A stretch of DNA of 64,000 bases, from NCBI RefSeq assembly GCF_038502225.1, contig NC_091303.1, forward strand, positions 30,704,306 to 30,768,305, in the 5' to 3' direction. The stretch's first letter is position 1; every line of letters begins with the position of its first letter. Below, in pieces: positions 11,441 to 23,345 of the stretch. The stretch is from Cherax quadricarinatus (lineage: Eukaryota > Arthropoda > Malacostraca > Decapoda > Parastacidae). The notes beneath the pieces were generated by a model. It was not told where the DNA came from. It saw only the letters and a program-made list of their open reading frames with translations, and did not search any database. A program made the position numbers and the translations under genes.

Positions 11441-12435
11441 GCTTTTCTGTTACTGATGATAAAGCATGACTTTCCTAAGTTAATTTTGAAATTTGAATTT
11501 TTTTCACACATATCAATAAATTCAGGTGAACGAGACCATCATTCCTCGCGAGGTCAGTCTACCTACCTGAACTTCTCTTTGCATTTATCCTTTTTTGTAG
11601 ACAGCTTTTCCGTATACCAGTCTCTTGTTCATAATGTTTTCATTACTTCAGTTTGCTATTCATTATCTGCGAGAAAGTAGCTTATGTTTAAATAGCTTAT
11701 GTTTTATATTTTCAGTTCCTCAAGTGAGAGTGTAATGTTCACTTACCATTTACTAGTCATTAAGAAAATTTACTAATTTTGAGTACCGGAGTTGTTCTCG
11801 CTGGGGTTAAAATCGTTCAGGATGTCAAGTTTTATCCCTCTCTATGTTTGCTGCTGGTATCGTACCTAATTTCTCATTTAAAACTGAGTGAGGAGATGTA
11901 GACTCATCTGCTGGTATTTTACTCTGCTGTGTAGGTTAAGTTAGGTAAGATTTGTCAGGAAACAGGACAAGTTTTTCCTGACAAAATATGGTAATAATTA
12001 TAATAACAGATTTTAAGTAACTTTCCTGCTGTATAGTCTGAGAATTCTTCACGGGTTCGAAAATAATTGTCCCTTGAAGCTTCTAGTTCCCGTGTTTCAT
12101 CACTACGTGAAAATCTCTTGGAGAAATGACATTAGCTATCATTGTTATGAGTTTTGTGTGTGTAGTCATGTCGACGGTTCTGGCCAGAGTGAGTCTCATC
12201 CAGACTTAAGTTCTCACTGAAAGTTTACAGATTGGAGCGGCACACACGGGAGTTGAAACAATTTTGACAGGTCATCAATATGAAGTGCTCAGCGTGAATT
12301 CTGAAAGGTTAGACTTTGACGGGGTCTAAAGCAGAGAGCTGCACCTGGGGACGATTTGGAGAGCTCTCCAGGCTTCCCTGCAGCTCTGAGGACCCGAGGC
12401 CAGTGCTTCAGTAATTACATATTTGAGATGAGATG
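11441..12435. other. No gene recognised
   Basis: Low-copy-looking sequence with only short frames and no family motif. Nothing further could be supported. Confidence 0.4.
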
Positions 12436-12439
12436 AGCT

Positions 12440-14205
12440 GTGTTCAGGAGGCAACACAAGGTGTTCACTAGACAACACAAGGTGTTCACTAGACAGCACA
12501 AGGTGTTCACCAGACAACACAAGGTGTTCACCAGACAACACAAGGTGTTCACTAGACAACACAAGGTATTCACTAGACAACACAAGGTGTTCACTAGACA
12601 ACACAAGGTGTTCACTAGACAACATAAGGTGTTCACTTGACAACACAAGGTGTTACTAGACAACAAAAGGTGTTCACCAGACAACACAAGGTGTTCACCA
12701 GACAACACAATTCTTCATTAGACAACCTGAGGTGTTCACTATACAATATAAGGTGTTCACCAGACAACACAAGGTGTTCACTAGACAACACAAGGTGTTC
12801 ACTAGACAACACAAGGTGTTTACTAGACAACACAAGGTGTTTACTAGACAACACAAAGTGTTCACTAGACAACACAAGGTGTTTACTAGACAACACAAGG
12901 TGTTTACTAGACAACACAAAGTGTTCACTAGACAACACAAAGTGTTCACTAGACAACACAAAGTGTTCACTAGACAACACAAAGTGTTTACTAGACAACA
13001 CAAGGTCTTTACTAGACAACACAAAGTGTTCACTAGACAACACAAAGTGTTCACTAGACAACACAAAGTGTTCACTAGACAACACAAAGTGTTCACTAGA
13101 CAACACAAGGTCTTTACTAGACAACACAAGGTGTTCACTAGACAACACAAAGTGTTTACTAGACAACACAAAGTGTTTACTAGACAACACAAAGTGTTTA
13201 CTAGACAACACAAGGTGTTCACTAGACAACACAAAGTGTTCACTAGACAACACAAAGTGTTCACTAGACAACACAAAGTGTTCACTAGACAACACAAAGT
13301 GTTCACTAGACAACACAAAGTGTTCACTAGACAACACAAGGTGTTTACTAGACAACACAAAGTGTTTACTAGACAACACAAGGTGTTCACTAGACAACAC
13401 AAGGTGCTCACAAAACACAAGGTGTTCACTAGACAACACAAGGTGTTCACCAGATAACACAAGGTGTTCACTAGACAACACAAGGTGTTCACTAGACAAC
13501 ACAAGGTGTTCACCAGATAACACAAGGTGTTCACTAGACAACACAAGGTGTTTACTAGACAACACAAGGTGCTCACAAAACACAAGGTGTTCACTAGACA
13601 ACACAAGGTGTTCACCAGATAACACAAGGTGTTCACTAGACAACACAAGGTGTTCACCAGATAACACAAGGTGTTCACTAGACAACACAAGGTGTTCACC
13701 AGATAACACAAGGTGTTCACAAAACACAAGGTGTTCACTACACAACACAAGGTGTTCACTAGACAACACAAGGTGTTCACAAAACACAAGGTGTTCACTA
13801 CACAACACAAGGTGTTCACTACACAACACAAGGTGTTCACAAAACACAAGGTGTTCACTACACAACACAAGGTGTTTACTAGACAACACAAGGTGTTCAC
13901 TAGACAACACAAGGTGTTCACTAGACAACCCAAGGTGTTCACTAAACAACACAAGGTGTTCACTAGACAACACAAGGTGTTCACTAGACAACACAAAGTG
14001 TTCACAAAACACAAGGTGTTCACTACACAACCCAAGGTCTTCACTAGACAACTCAAGGTGTTCACTACACAACCCAAGGTGTTCACTAGACAACACAAGG
14101 TGTTCACTACACAACCCAAGGTGTTTACTAGACAACACAAGGTGTTCATAAAACACAAGGTGTTCACTACACAACCCAAGGTGTTCACTAGACACAAGGC
14201 TTAGA
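12440..14205 (+). repeat. 21-bp minisatellite, about 84 copies
   Basis: Units contain GGTGTTCACTAGACAACAC plus AA. Because 21 is divisible by three, several frames on both strands stay open for up to about 535 codons, giving meaningless heptads such as KVFTRQH. Variant units are clustered: AAAGTG types at 12850-13380, CAGATAAC types at 13440-13710, and shortened CACAAAACACAAGG types from 13405 onward. This indicates local amplification. No evidence of a real protein. Confidence 0.97.
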
Positions 14206-15370
14206 GTACATAAGAAATTCACTGTAAATGTCTCACACACGCAAATGTCTTTAAATGCAGGAAAAATGTCTCTAGAAAATTATCACTGAAGTCTGGAGTA
14301 GAAGACGGGATGACTAGTGATGAGGGGAAGGTTGTCCTGCGGGTGATTACGCCTCCTACACTCACACTGTTGTCGGAAGAAATGCGCTTTCTCGGTGAAC
14401 TCACATAACTGGCTTTATTGTTGGCGCTCAGCTACAATCTCTTGACCAATTATGTGAGCCAAAACAGTACTAGGACCCGGTACAAGGGTGGAAAACCCCA
14501 CAGGTAGAGGAGGTGGGTGGTGGTGGTTGTGGTGGTGGGGGCAGAGGAACAAGCTGGCCCTGTGGGCTCTCACTGCCACGCACTTCTCACCACGCACAAG
14601 GTGGCTTAACTAAATCACAATGCCACAGGGATGATAAAGACCACTCTTACCAGCATCCAAGCACAAGCGATATATGAGACAATACTTCAGAGGAACTTGC
14701 ATGGCTTACTTCTCTCTCTCAGCTGGGTTAGGAAGCTGGGCTGGCTGACTGGCTTAACCCACGAGAATGGCTAACTGGAAGACGTGTAACGATGCACACA
14801 GCATGAAGGAGCAGGTGGATGACAAGAGACAGGCTGGATGGTAGGCTGAGGCAGGCTGACTAGCGTTCACTTCCACAGTCTGGCTTATTGACTGGCTTAA
14901 TTGCAAAATCCGGGTCAACCCCTCGGAGATTGAAGCAATTAGCACACGAACTAAGCCAGGAAGCTTGAAAAACGGCTGCAACAGGCTTGCAGGCTGGAGT
15001 ACACAGGGTGGAGAAGAGTGAGGGTAGCGGCTGGAGGTGGCACAGTTCACCTCTGACCTGCCGGCAACCCACAAACAGTCTTCTAACGTCTGAAATACCC
15101 TTAAATCCACGCCCACACCGGTGCCACCATTTGTCATGTGGGTTTTCGATACGTGGATGGGTAAAAATACTCACGTAGGCTGGTAGTATGTATAATATAT
15201 AACGGGAAGTATGAAAAGCGCCAACAGCCGACCTGTCTCTCTCTGCTGCCTACTACGACTGACTCACAAGTGTCTACAGTGCGAGGGTGTTTGAAATCCT
15301 GCTGTGGTCAGGTCAGCAGCAATATGAATACAGTCAATGATTCACACAGACGGTTGGTAGTGAGTCATCT
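14206..15370. other. No gene recognised; possible LTR edge near 15130-15160
   Basis: This region contains scattered short frames without domain motifs. At 15115-15140 the sequence CACCGGTGCCACCATTTGTC reads on the minus strand as a TGGTGGCACC-type stretch that could be a primer-binding site next to an LTR end, but no second LTR copy is in the window. An assembly gap begins at 15371. Confidence 0.3.
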
Positions 15371-15470
15371 NNNNNNNNNNNNNNNNNNNNNNNNNNNNNN
15401 NNNNNNNNNNNNNNNNNNNNNNNNNNNNNNNNNNNNNNNNNNNNNNNNNNNNNNNNNNNNNNNNNNNNNN
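15371..15470. other. Assembly gap (100 N)
   Basis: One hundred undetermined bases, a placeholder-length gap directly before the mariner remnant. Confidence 1.
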
Positions 15471-15990
15471 TTTTGAATGGTTATCTCGACTTACAGCCAA
15501 ATGAACATCAGTTGAGGAAGATGAACGCTCTGCTTGTCTATCAACATCATGAACAGACGCCAACACTGAAAAAGTGCTGTGACAGTTTCTTATGGGTCGA
15601 GTCAAAGCATTTTGACTGAAAATTTGAAGACGAGGATATTGTATGTGAAATATGAGCCCCAGCTGGTTACTCAAGACCAGGAAGATCATCATTTTCTGGC
15701 CAAAAACAACATGGCAGTCGTCCCCCACCTTCCCTTCTCCCAAGATCTAGCTCCCTGTGAGTTTTTTTTTTTCCCCCAAAAATAAAAATGTTACTCAAGG
15801 GACGGCGTTGTAATGGCGCAGAGATTCAAGAAAATCGTAGGCTATACTAGACGTCGTTAGGAAAGAAGAGTTCCAGAAATGTTAGGAAAAGCAGCAGAGG
15901 CGCTGTATAGCCTCCCAAAAAGAGCAACTTCGAGTAAAAGACACCTTCAACTAGGTGATTAGGCAAGCCTATATATTCATTTTTCGCAGC
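15471..15990 (+). pseudogene. Mariner-family transposase remnant
   Basis: Hand translation after the gap gives WLSRLTAK, then TSVEEDERSACLSTS, the helix-turn-helix end of a mariner transposase. The frame at 15579-15785 continues VSYGSSQSILTENLKTRILY and then jumps to MAVVPHLPFSQDLAPCEFFF, which carries the third catalytic acid of the DD34D triad. The part between them, with the first two catalytic acids, is deleted. Several stops interrupt the reading. The N-terminal end falls in the assembly gap. Cut-and-paste transposition by this copy is impossible. Confidence 0.85.
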
Positions 15991-16148
15991 AGTCAAGTAT
16001 ATTTTTCTTTACAGCACCTCACATGAACTTAACAGAGCAGACACAGCTCCACAGATATATCATGCTACACCAGAGTACACTTACGTGTGCTTGGTTGGAC
16101 ATCAATCTCCCCCCCCCCCACATACACATACACAAACTACCTGAGGTG

Positions 16149-16600
16149 TGAAAGACGACAAAGTAGTCCTAGTTTTTAAGAAAGGTGATAGACATGAGGT
16201 ATTAAACTACAGGCCAGTGTCACTGACATGTATAGTATGCAAAGTAAGGGAGAAGATTATCAGGAGGCGAGTGGTGGAGCACCTAGAAAGAAACAAGCTT
16301 ATACACGACAACCAGCACGGTATCAGGGAAGGGAAATCCTGTGTCACAAACTTACTGTATTTTATGACAAGGTTACAAGAGGGAGAAGGGTGGGTAGACT
16401 GCATTTTCTTGGAATGCAAGAAGGCTTTCAACACAGTTTCACACAAGAGATTAATGCAAAGGCTAGAGGATCAGGTACACATAACATGAATGATACTGCA
16501 ATGTATCAGAGAATGCCTGACAGGGAGGCAACAACGAGTCATGGCACTCAACTAGGTGTCAGAGTGGGCACGTGTGAGTTGTAGACTTGGTGCCAGAGTG
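16149..16600 (+). pseudogene. LINE reverse transcriptase fragment
   Basis: The frame 16148-16489 reads VFKKGDRHEVLNYRPVSLTC, KVREKIIRRRVVEHLERNKL and ECKKAFNTVSHKRLMQRLED, collinear with 5925-6250 of the first long LINE. It begins and ends abruptly and has no 3' tail, so it is a broken piece. It is preceded by a run of C (about 16111-16120) and a short CA-rich stretch. Confidence 0.9.
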
Positions 16601-16619
16601 GCTTCTCAAAGGATGCCAC

Positions 16620-17470
16620 CTTTTCACACCCAGGGGTTAAAATTTATACCTTTGTGTTAATGACCTTTCCGATCCCGCCCCTCGCCCCCTGTCCACGAGC
16701 CCTCCCGTCCATGTGCCTCCATCCACACCCTCTTACTCCTAGATTGCCCCCGCTCCTCGAATTTTTTTCAAAATTTTTTTGGGGGGTTCTCCACTTCCTC
16801 GGATCAAATTTTCCATTTATTTTTCCGAATTTATTTTTCCACTCCTCCTCTTAACTCCACCCCCTAACATCCAATTTTACCCACTTTTCCAAAATTTTAC
16901 AATGTTGACAGATTTCAAGAATGACCAAATTTTTTCCAATTTTTGGAATTTTACTCACTTTTTGAGAATGCCACCATTTTTTTCCCTCAAAATTTCGATG
17001 TTTTCGTTTTTTTTTTCTCGATATCAATCATATAAAGAAAAAGATTTTAGTTATCCTCCACTTCCTCGGATCAAGACCTCCCTCACACCTGACCTCTTCA
17101 CATCCATCTCCCAGAACCTCACCCCTTCCCCTCACTCATATCCCTCAACATTTCACAACACCCAAACATCTCACCATTACTTTCCTCTTGTTAACTTAAA
17201 TGAACTAAATGTGCGTCATGTGACCCCGACCTGACTACGTTGGGGGCACTGACTTGGACCTGCCTTGCATGGGCTCCCCTATGGGAGTACAACAGGTCTG
17301 TTCATGCCAGGTGAGGTAAACACAGGTGGGGTGTGACGATCACTGACATGTGATCTTATCTGAGTTACCTCTGATAAGACCACCACCACTTCCTCATAAC
17401 CCACAATTTTCACTTGTCTCAATAATATCCACAAAAACAGGACACCCACAAGACAAAACCTTTCCATACC
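16620..17470. other. Pyrimidine-rich stretch, no gene recognised
   Basis: C/T-rich sequence with runs of T. The 19-mer CTCCACTTCCTCGGATCAA occurs at 16789-16807 and again at 17056-17074. The open frames here (16654-17234) are low-complexity and carry no motif. Confidence 0.4.
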
Positions 17471-17471
17471 T

Positions 17472-18110
17472 CACTACCATCACCACCACCATCACCACCA
17501 CCATCACCACCACCATCACCACCACCATCACCACCACCATCACCACCACCATCACCACCACCATCACCACCACCATCACCACTACCATCACCACCACCAT
17601 CACCACCACCATCACCACCACCATCACCACCACCATCACCACCACCATCACCACCACCATCACCACCACCATCACCACCACCATCACCACCACCATCACC
17701 ACCACCATCACCACCACCATCACCACCACCATCACCACCACCATCACCACCACCATCACCACCACCATCACCACCACCATCACCACCACCATCACCACCA
17801 CCATCACCACCACCATCACCACCACCATCACCACCACCATCACCACCACCATCACCACCACCATCACCACCACCATCACCACCACCATCACCACCACCAT
17901 CACCACCACCATCACCACCACCATCACCACCACCATCACCACCACCATCACCACCACCATCACCACCACCATCACCACCACCATCACCACCACCATCACC
18001 ACTACCATCACCACCACCATCACCACCACCATCACCACCACCATCACCACCACCATCACCACCACCATCACCACCACCATCACCACCACCATCACCACCA
18101 CCATCACCCT
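17472..18110 (+). repeat. 12-bp ACCATCACCACC array, about 53 copies
   Basis: An almost perfect 12-bp tandem repeat. On the plus strand it reads Thr-Ile-Thr-Thr and stays open for 262 codons; on the minus strand it reads VVVM or GGDG. The only variants seen are two identical C-to-T changes (ACTACC) at about 17582 and 18002. Near perfection argues for recent expansion and not for a coding constraint. Confidence 0.97.
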
Positions 18111-18600
18111 CACTCAATTCTACCATAAAGAGAATTAATGCCTAAATATAAATAATATACATACTCAATCCATTCTTTAAGATATTTACAAACTTATAAC
18201 CCAGGATAACCCAAAGAATTTCCTCTTTTTTCTGTAAAGTCAACAAAATCTCTCACTTGTCACAATTTTACATATTATGAATTAAGATTTCGTTAAAACG
18301 ACAAATTTCACTTGTCTCAATAATATCCACAATATGTCTCTAATTTTTACATATCACGAATATTTCTTCGTTTCAGTATTCAGCGATACATCGGAAAATA
18401 AATCTAAAGATCTTGATTTTCATTAAAATTTATGCAAAATCCTCATTATTTCATTAAAATTCGCACAAAAACCCACATTATCGAGACTTAATGATCATAA
18501 CTCATCCCAAGTTCCCCAACAACTCACAATTTTCACTTGTTTTTCACTCATAACCCACATCTCTTGCCACATTTTTTACCAATACAAGAAAAGAGATACA
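18111..18600. other. AT-rich flank with short direct repeats, no gene
   Basis: AT-rich sequence. A 27-bp exact repeat starting TTTCACTTGTCTCAATAATA is present at 17408-17434 before the 12-bp array and at 18306-18332 after it. Confidence 0.6.
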
Positions 18601-18604
18601 AGTT

Positions 18605-18716
<112 letters not shown>

Positions 18717-18779
18717 TTTTCTCAATAACTGTTAAGAAATATTTTCTCATCAACAGTTTTTAACATCTCACTACAGAAC

Positions 18780-19070
18780 AGCCCGAGATTACTTTGAATA
18801 CCACCAAAACACTCTCATACATCATTTGAATACTCTCAAAACACCTTTGAATAATCTCAAACATCGTTTGAATATTTCCAAACAACAATGGAGTTTCCAA
18901 ATGACATTGGAACACTTCCAAACAACATTTCAACATTTCCAAACAACACTGGAACATTTCCAAATTTCACTGGAACATTTCCAAACAACACTGGAACATT
19001 TCCGAACAACATTGGAAGACTTCAAAACATTGGAATATCTCCAAATATCATTTTGAATACTCCCAAATAA
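18780..19070 (+). repeat. Degenerate 21-bp minisatellite
   Basis: Units of the type TGGAACATTTCCAAACAACA repeat with a 21-bp period in 18895-19020, and looser TTTGAATA(C/T)TCTCAAAACA forms flank them. A related degenerate tract continues at 19245-19425 (ACCTTTGAATACTCCCAAAA). No coding value. Confidence 0.8.
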
Positions 19071-19244
19071 CATTTCACATCTCTAACTCATCCACACTTA
19101 CGCATTTCATTAACTGAAATTACATCTCATCCACCAAACTCCTCCCTCGTTCTCCAAACTTGACAACAATAACACAAAAACTAGCTCATACACTTATGAC
19201 ATGAGACATTATCAAAACTAACACACAGACACCACCAACTAACT

Positions 19245-19425
19245 TTGAACACCTTTGAATACTCCCAAAACATCATTTGATCACCTTCAAAACACTCTCA
19301 TACAACATTTGAACACCTTCAAAAAACACCATCAAGCACCTTTGAATACTCCCAAAAACATCGTTTAAATTCTTCCAAAACACCATTGAATACTACCAAA
19401 ACACCACTGAATACTTCCAGCTTTA
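19245..19425 (+). repeat. Degenerate minisatellite related to 18780-19070
   Basis: Variants of CACCTTTGAATACTCCCAAA with irregular spacing; it is cut by the LINE tail starting near 19425. Confidence 0.7.
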
Positions 19426-19500
19426 AGAAGAGGTATGATAATGCTCACGGAGCAGTGAAGAAGCGGGGGCAGGACCTACAACCACAATTAGGTGAGTATA
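19425..19500 (+). mobile_element. LINE 3' tail fragment
   Basis: This fragment matches the tail at 7190-7320 (AAGAGGTATGATAATGCTCA, then CAACCACAATTAGGTGAGTA) with an internal deletion. It ends next to a second copy beginning about 19508. Confidence 0.85.
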
Positions 19501-19507
19501 CAACCAC

Positions 19508-20175
19508 ACACACCGAGCATGTCTCCGGAGGCACACATCAACCAGATGACTGCTGCAGCATATGGGCGCCTGGCAAACCTGAGAATAGCGTTCCGATACC
19601 TCAGTAAGGAATCGTTCAAGACACTGTATACCGTGTACGTCAGGCCCATACTGGAGTATGCAGCAAAAGTTTGGAACCCACACTTGGTAAAGTGTGGGTT
19701 CCAAAGAAATTAATTGGTAAAGAAATTAAAGAAAGTGCAAAGGTTTGCAACAAGGTTAGTTCCAGAGCTAAGGGGAATATCCTACTAAGAAAGGTTAAGG
19801 GAAATCGGACTGACGACACTGGAGGACAGGAGTGTTAGGGGAGACATGATAACGACATACAAAATACTGCGAGGAATAGATAAGGTGGACATACACAGGA
19901 TATACAAGAGATGGGAGACAGAAACAAGGGGTCAAATTGGATATTGAAGACTCAGATGAGACAAAGGGATGTTAAGAATTATTTCTTTAGTCATAGAGTT
20001 GTCAGGAAGTGGAATAATCTGGTAAGTGATGTAATGGAGGCAGGAACTATACATAGCTTTAAGACGAGGTATGATAAAGCTCATGTAGCAGGGAAAGAGC
20101 GGACCTAGTAGCGATCAGTGAAGAGGCGCGCCAGGAGCTGAGTCTCGACCCCTGCAATCACATATAGGTGAGTAC
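19508..20175 (+). mobile_element. 5'-truncated LINE copy
   Basis: This copy begins within the RT C-terminal region (AAYGRLANLRIAFRYLSKES, LEYAAKVWNPHLVK) and ends in the family tail TCGACCCCTGCAATCACATA followed by TAGGTGAGTA and a CA run. An inserted hairpin at 19670-19705 and a stop near 19711 break the frame. It is a typical 5'-truncated retroposition product, and no target duplication was identified. Confidence 0.9.
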
Positions 20176-20510
20176 ACACACACACACACACACACACACG
20201 GGCAAGCATCCAGAATAGTTCTTTGCTCTTGGCACACTCCTAATCCTAAGAGATGGGGCCAGAAGCGCCTCCTGGACCCTCCTCCCTCCACCATCTTACT
20301 AAAATACGGCCACGATCTACATTACAATCATTATAAAAAAAGGAGCATGTGGATTGCGATATAACTGAAGCCAGTAACAGTATTTTCACTTAACCGAACC
20401 TCAGAATGACACCAATAACATAGCAGGAAAGTCTGTCTTCAATGAACTCTGAGGACATATAATAATGCTAAGTATGTGGGTGTCTTCACACACGTATGTT
20501 AAATACAGCT
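20176..20510. other. No gene recognised
   Basis: Short unique-looking stretch between the LINE tail and the 24-bp minisatellite. Confidence 0.4.
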
Positions 20511-20514
20511 GTGT

Positions 20515-21590
20515 CCTGGACACGATGTAGGAGTGTGTCCTGGATACGATGTATGATGTAGGAGTGTGTCCTGGATACGATGTATGATGTAGGAGTGTGT
20601 CCTGGATACGATGTATGATGTAGGAGTATGCCCTGGATACGACAAAGGAGTGTGCCCTACACATGATGTACGATGTAGGAGTGTGTCCTACACACGATGT
20701 AATAGTGTATCCTGAAAATGATGTAGGAGTGCGTCCCAGATGCGACGTAGGGGTGTGTCCTACACACGATGTAATAGTGTATCCTGAAAATGATGTAGGA
20801 GTGCGTCCCAGATGCGACGTAGGGGTGTGTCCTGGACACGATGTGGGTATGTGTCCTGAACACAACGTAGGAATATGTCCTGGACGCGATCTAGAAGTAT
20901 GTCCTGGACAGGCTTCTGGAATGTTTCCTGCATAGGATATAGGAGTGTGTCCTACACAGGATGTAGGTGATTGTCTGCAATGGATGCAGGTGTGTATCCT
21001 GCACAGGATAAACCTTTATACTCTAATTGATAATGATAATATATCTGAAATCTACAGGTTGTGTCCACATTTGGTATCAACTAAATGAACAAACTCTATG
21101 ACCAATGTTTTTGTATTTATAGTGGCAATAAGATTCTTTTTTTTCTTTTTTTTTTGAGATTGTATTCCCTACTGTACAGTGTACAAAAACTATATGAAGA
21201 AACTGTAAAATCCGAAATTACTAATATTTCTTTCTAGCAATGTAACAATGCTCACTGGTGCCTGACAAAGACTCATGGTGACGTCTCTAATCCTGTTTTT
21301 TGCACTACCGCTCACAGGAGGAGTTGCGGCTGCACAATAAACTAGCCGCTCAGGCCACTGCACAGGATGAAGTGTGTTCTGCGGAGGATGTAGGCGTGTC
21401 CTGTGCAGGATGAAGATGTACATCCTGCACAGGATGGAGTGTATTATTCACAGGATACAGGTGTGTCCTGAGTAGGATGTACGTGTGTCCTGTGCAGAAT
21501 GTAGGTGTGTATCCTGCACAGACAGAAGGAGTGAGTCTTGCACAGGATGTTAGAGTATATCCTACACAGTGTAATGTATCTTATTCGTAT
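20515..21590 (+). repeat. 24-bp minisatellite, left block
   Basis: Diverged units of the GATGTAGGAGTGTGTCCTG type fill 20515-21010 and 21365-21590, with unrelated sequence (21010-21360) between. The same repeat in the same orientation resumes at 25838. At 20690-20833 a 72-bp block (three units) is present twice in tandem with almost no change. Confidence 0.9.
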
Positions 21591-23254
21591 AGGATTCATT
21601 CATTATATTATTGTTAATAAAATATAAGATTTAAGGAGTTCTATTTGTTTACTAAGAGCGTCTCTAATACACTGAATTTGCGCAGCCTGGCTACCAAGTT
21701 TTGGTTCTTAAATCGTAATAACAAGTTTGCAAACAGCTCAGGGAACGGGTGGGGTTTGACCCGATGCAAGTGAGTCCTGTTCATATGTTGTTTACATTTT
21801 ATAAAACGGTATTTTCTGACGCAGGGGTTGTAAAATTAAATTATTTTAGGCTAGGCTGTTCTATGAAGATCAGAGAAGGTTGCTAAAGTATATTGTTGGA
21901 CGCAGAGCAATATAATTATGGGATTTAATGGGTTTTAATGAGGGATGTGGCTGCTTCGCCAGAACGAGGGAAGAGTAACATTATTTTCTTTATTGTTTTT
22001 TGACAATTGTATCTGTTTTGAGAGATTATTTTCTAGCAGTGTTAACTGTGGTTCATAGTGTGGCTATGAATAAAATTTAAATTGTTATAAAGAAGAGTTA
22101 GAGATATATTTAGAACTCTTATAATTAATGCCAGGAAAATCCTTTTAGAGACAAAAATATTTATTATTATGTGTTTAGGCTACAACCATGTGTATTTAAA
22201 GTGCTGAAAACATCCCTGTTGTTTCGTCAGTACCTAAAATCTGCTTATAAATAATACCAAAATATGTCAAGGTTGTTGGAAGCTTGTGATCAGCTGTTTA
22301 ATATTATTTACTTGTTTGTGTGTGTCAGATTGTAGAGGTTAGGAATGTGTAACAGACGACTGTTGTGTTTAAGTGCAGCTCTGGCCATCACTGGGGAGGA
22401 CAGGGCTCACCTTGTTCTGGTTTACCACCATTATCCCGGCCTGGGATTGAGATGTAAGGACATGGTTGTACCCTAGAGTATTGAAAAGATCTGGTGAACA
22501 ATTTGGAAAGAGGTTGGAACATTCCTGAGCAGTCGATAATTTGGTATTTTATTATAATTACAGTGTAAAGGAAAAATGAGTTTAGTTATTCTTGCCTTGT
22601 GTCAATAAATTTTAAATTACAAGTGTGATTATTATACATAAGTTGTGTGTTTATAGTGGTTAGTTATATTTATTGTTATAATGATTTTGGGTTAATGAAG
22701 AGAGAGTAAAAAAAGGGAAGGATAACTTTAGTGGTTATATAATGTGTCTGTTAACTACTGTAAATTACAAACTACTGGAATTATGCTAAACAACTTTGGG
22801 TTTGGATTTATATTTCCTCTAAAAATTTGTTTCATGAAGGAGTATTTATGTTTATTTAATTACTACTCAGATTAATCATTAAGGGGTATTATGTTTAGGG
22901 TCTACCATAATTATTCAAATAATGTCTCAATTACTACTCAAAGTATGCCGCAAACAGTTATTAAATTATCCTGCCATCAGAACTGTGTGCCTCATCACCA
23001 GAAGATCCCTATAATAAGCATTAATAAATAGAACCCATTGTCTCAGTAATGATCATATAATACCACTACAACTCTTCATTATCAACATAACTTTATAGGA
23101 CTGTCAGCATAACTATTATAATTAATATGGGGGGATGAAAATACACACCCCACAGTTGTTTAGTATAATGCCAGTAGTTTGTAATTTACCGTAGTTAGTA
23201 GGAAGTTACTGCAGATGTTATTCTCCCCCTTGTAACTTCCTCTACATTATCCGA

Positions 23255-23345
23255 AAATCCATATAGCCTAGTGAGACTCTATGACCGCGGGTTCAATCCC
23301 GGCCGGGGGTATGGTTTATTTGCAATCGTGTCATTACGATTTCTT
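23255..23345 (+). mobile_element. tRNA-derived SINE fragment
   Basis: Pol III-like boxes are visible: TAGCCTAGTGAG at 23264-23275 resembles an A box and GGTTCAATCCC at 23290-23300 is a good B box. The counterpart arm of the foldback lacks this stretch, supporting an insertion. The rest of a tRNA cloverleaf is not formed, so it is not a functional tRNA gene. Confidence 0.65.

Noticed and set aside
12633..14240. Leucine/cysteine repeat proteins in the 21-bp array
   Set aside because: Open in several frames on both strands because the period is divisible by three.
14754..15178. Host gene on either strand
   Set aside because: Overlapping frames of about 60-127 codons without domain, splice or start evidence.
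16654..17234. Coding frames in the pyrimidine-rich stretch
   Set aside because: Low-complexity composition alone keeps the frames open.
17350..18138. Thr-Ile-Thr-Thr repeat protein (antifreeze-like or threonine-rich)
   Set aside because: The array is a near-perfect 12-bp DNA repeat with synonymous sites also unchanged, and the other strand is equally open, so nucleotide expansion explains it.
23255..23345. Functional tRNA gene
   Set aside because: A and B boxes are present but the acceptor and anticodon stems do not form; a SINE fragment fits better.
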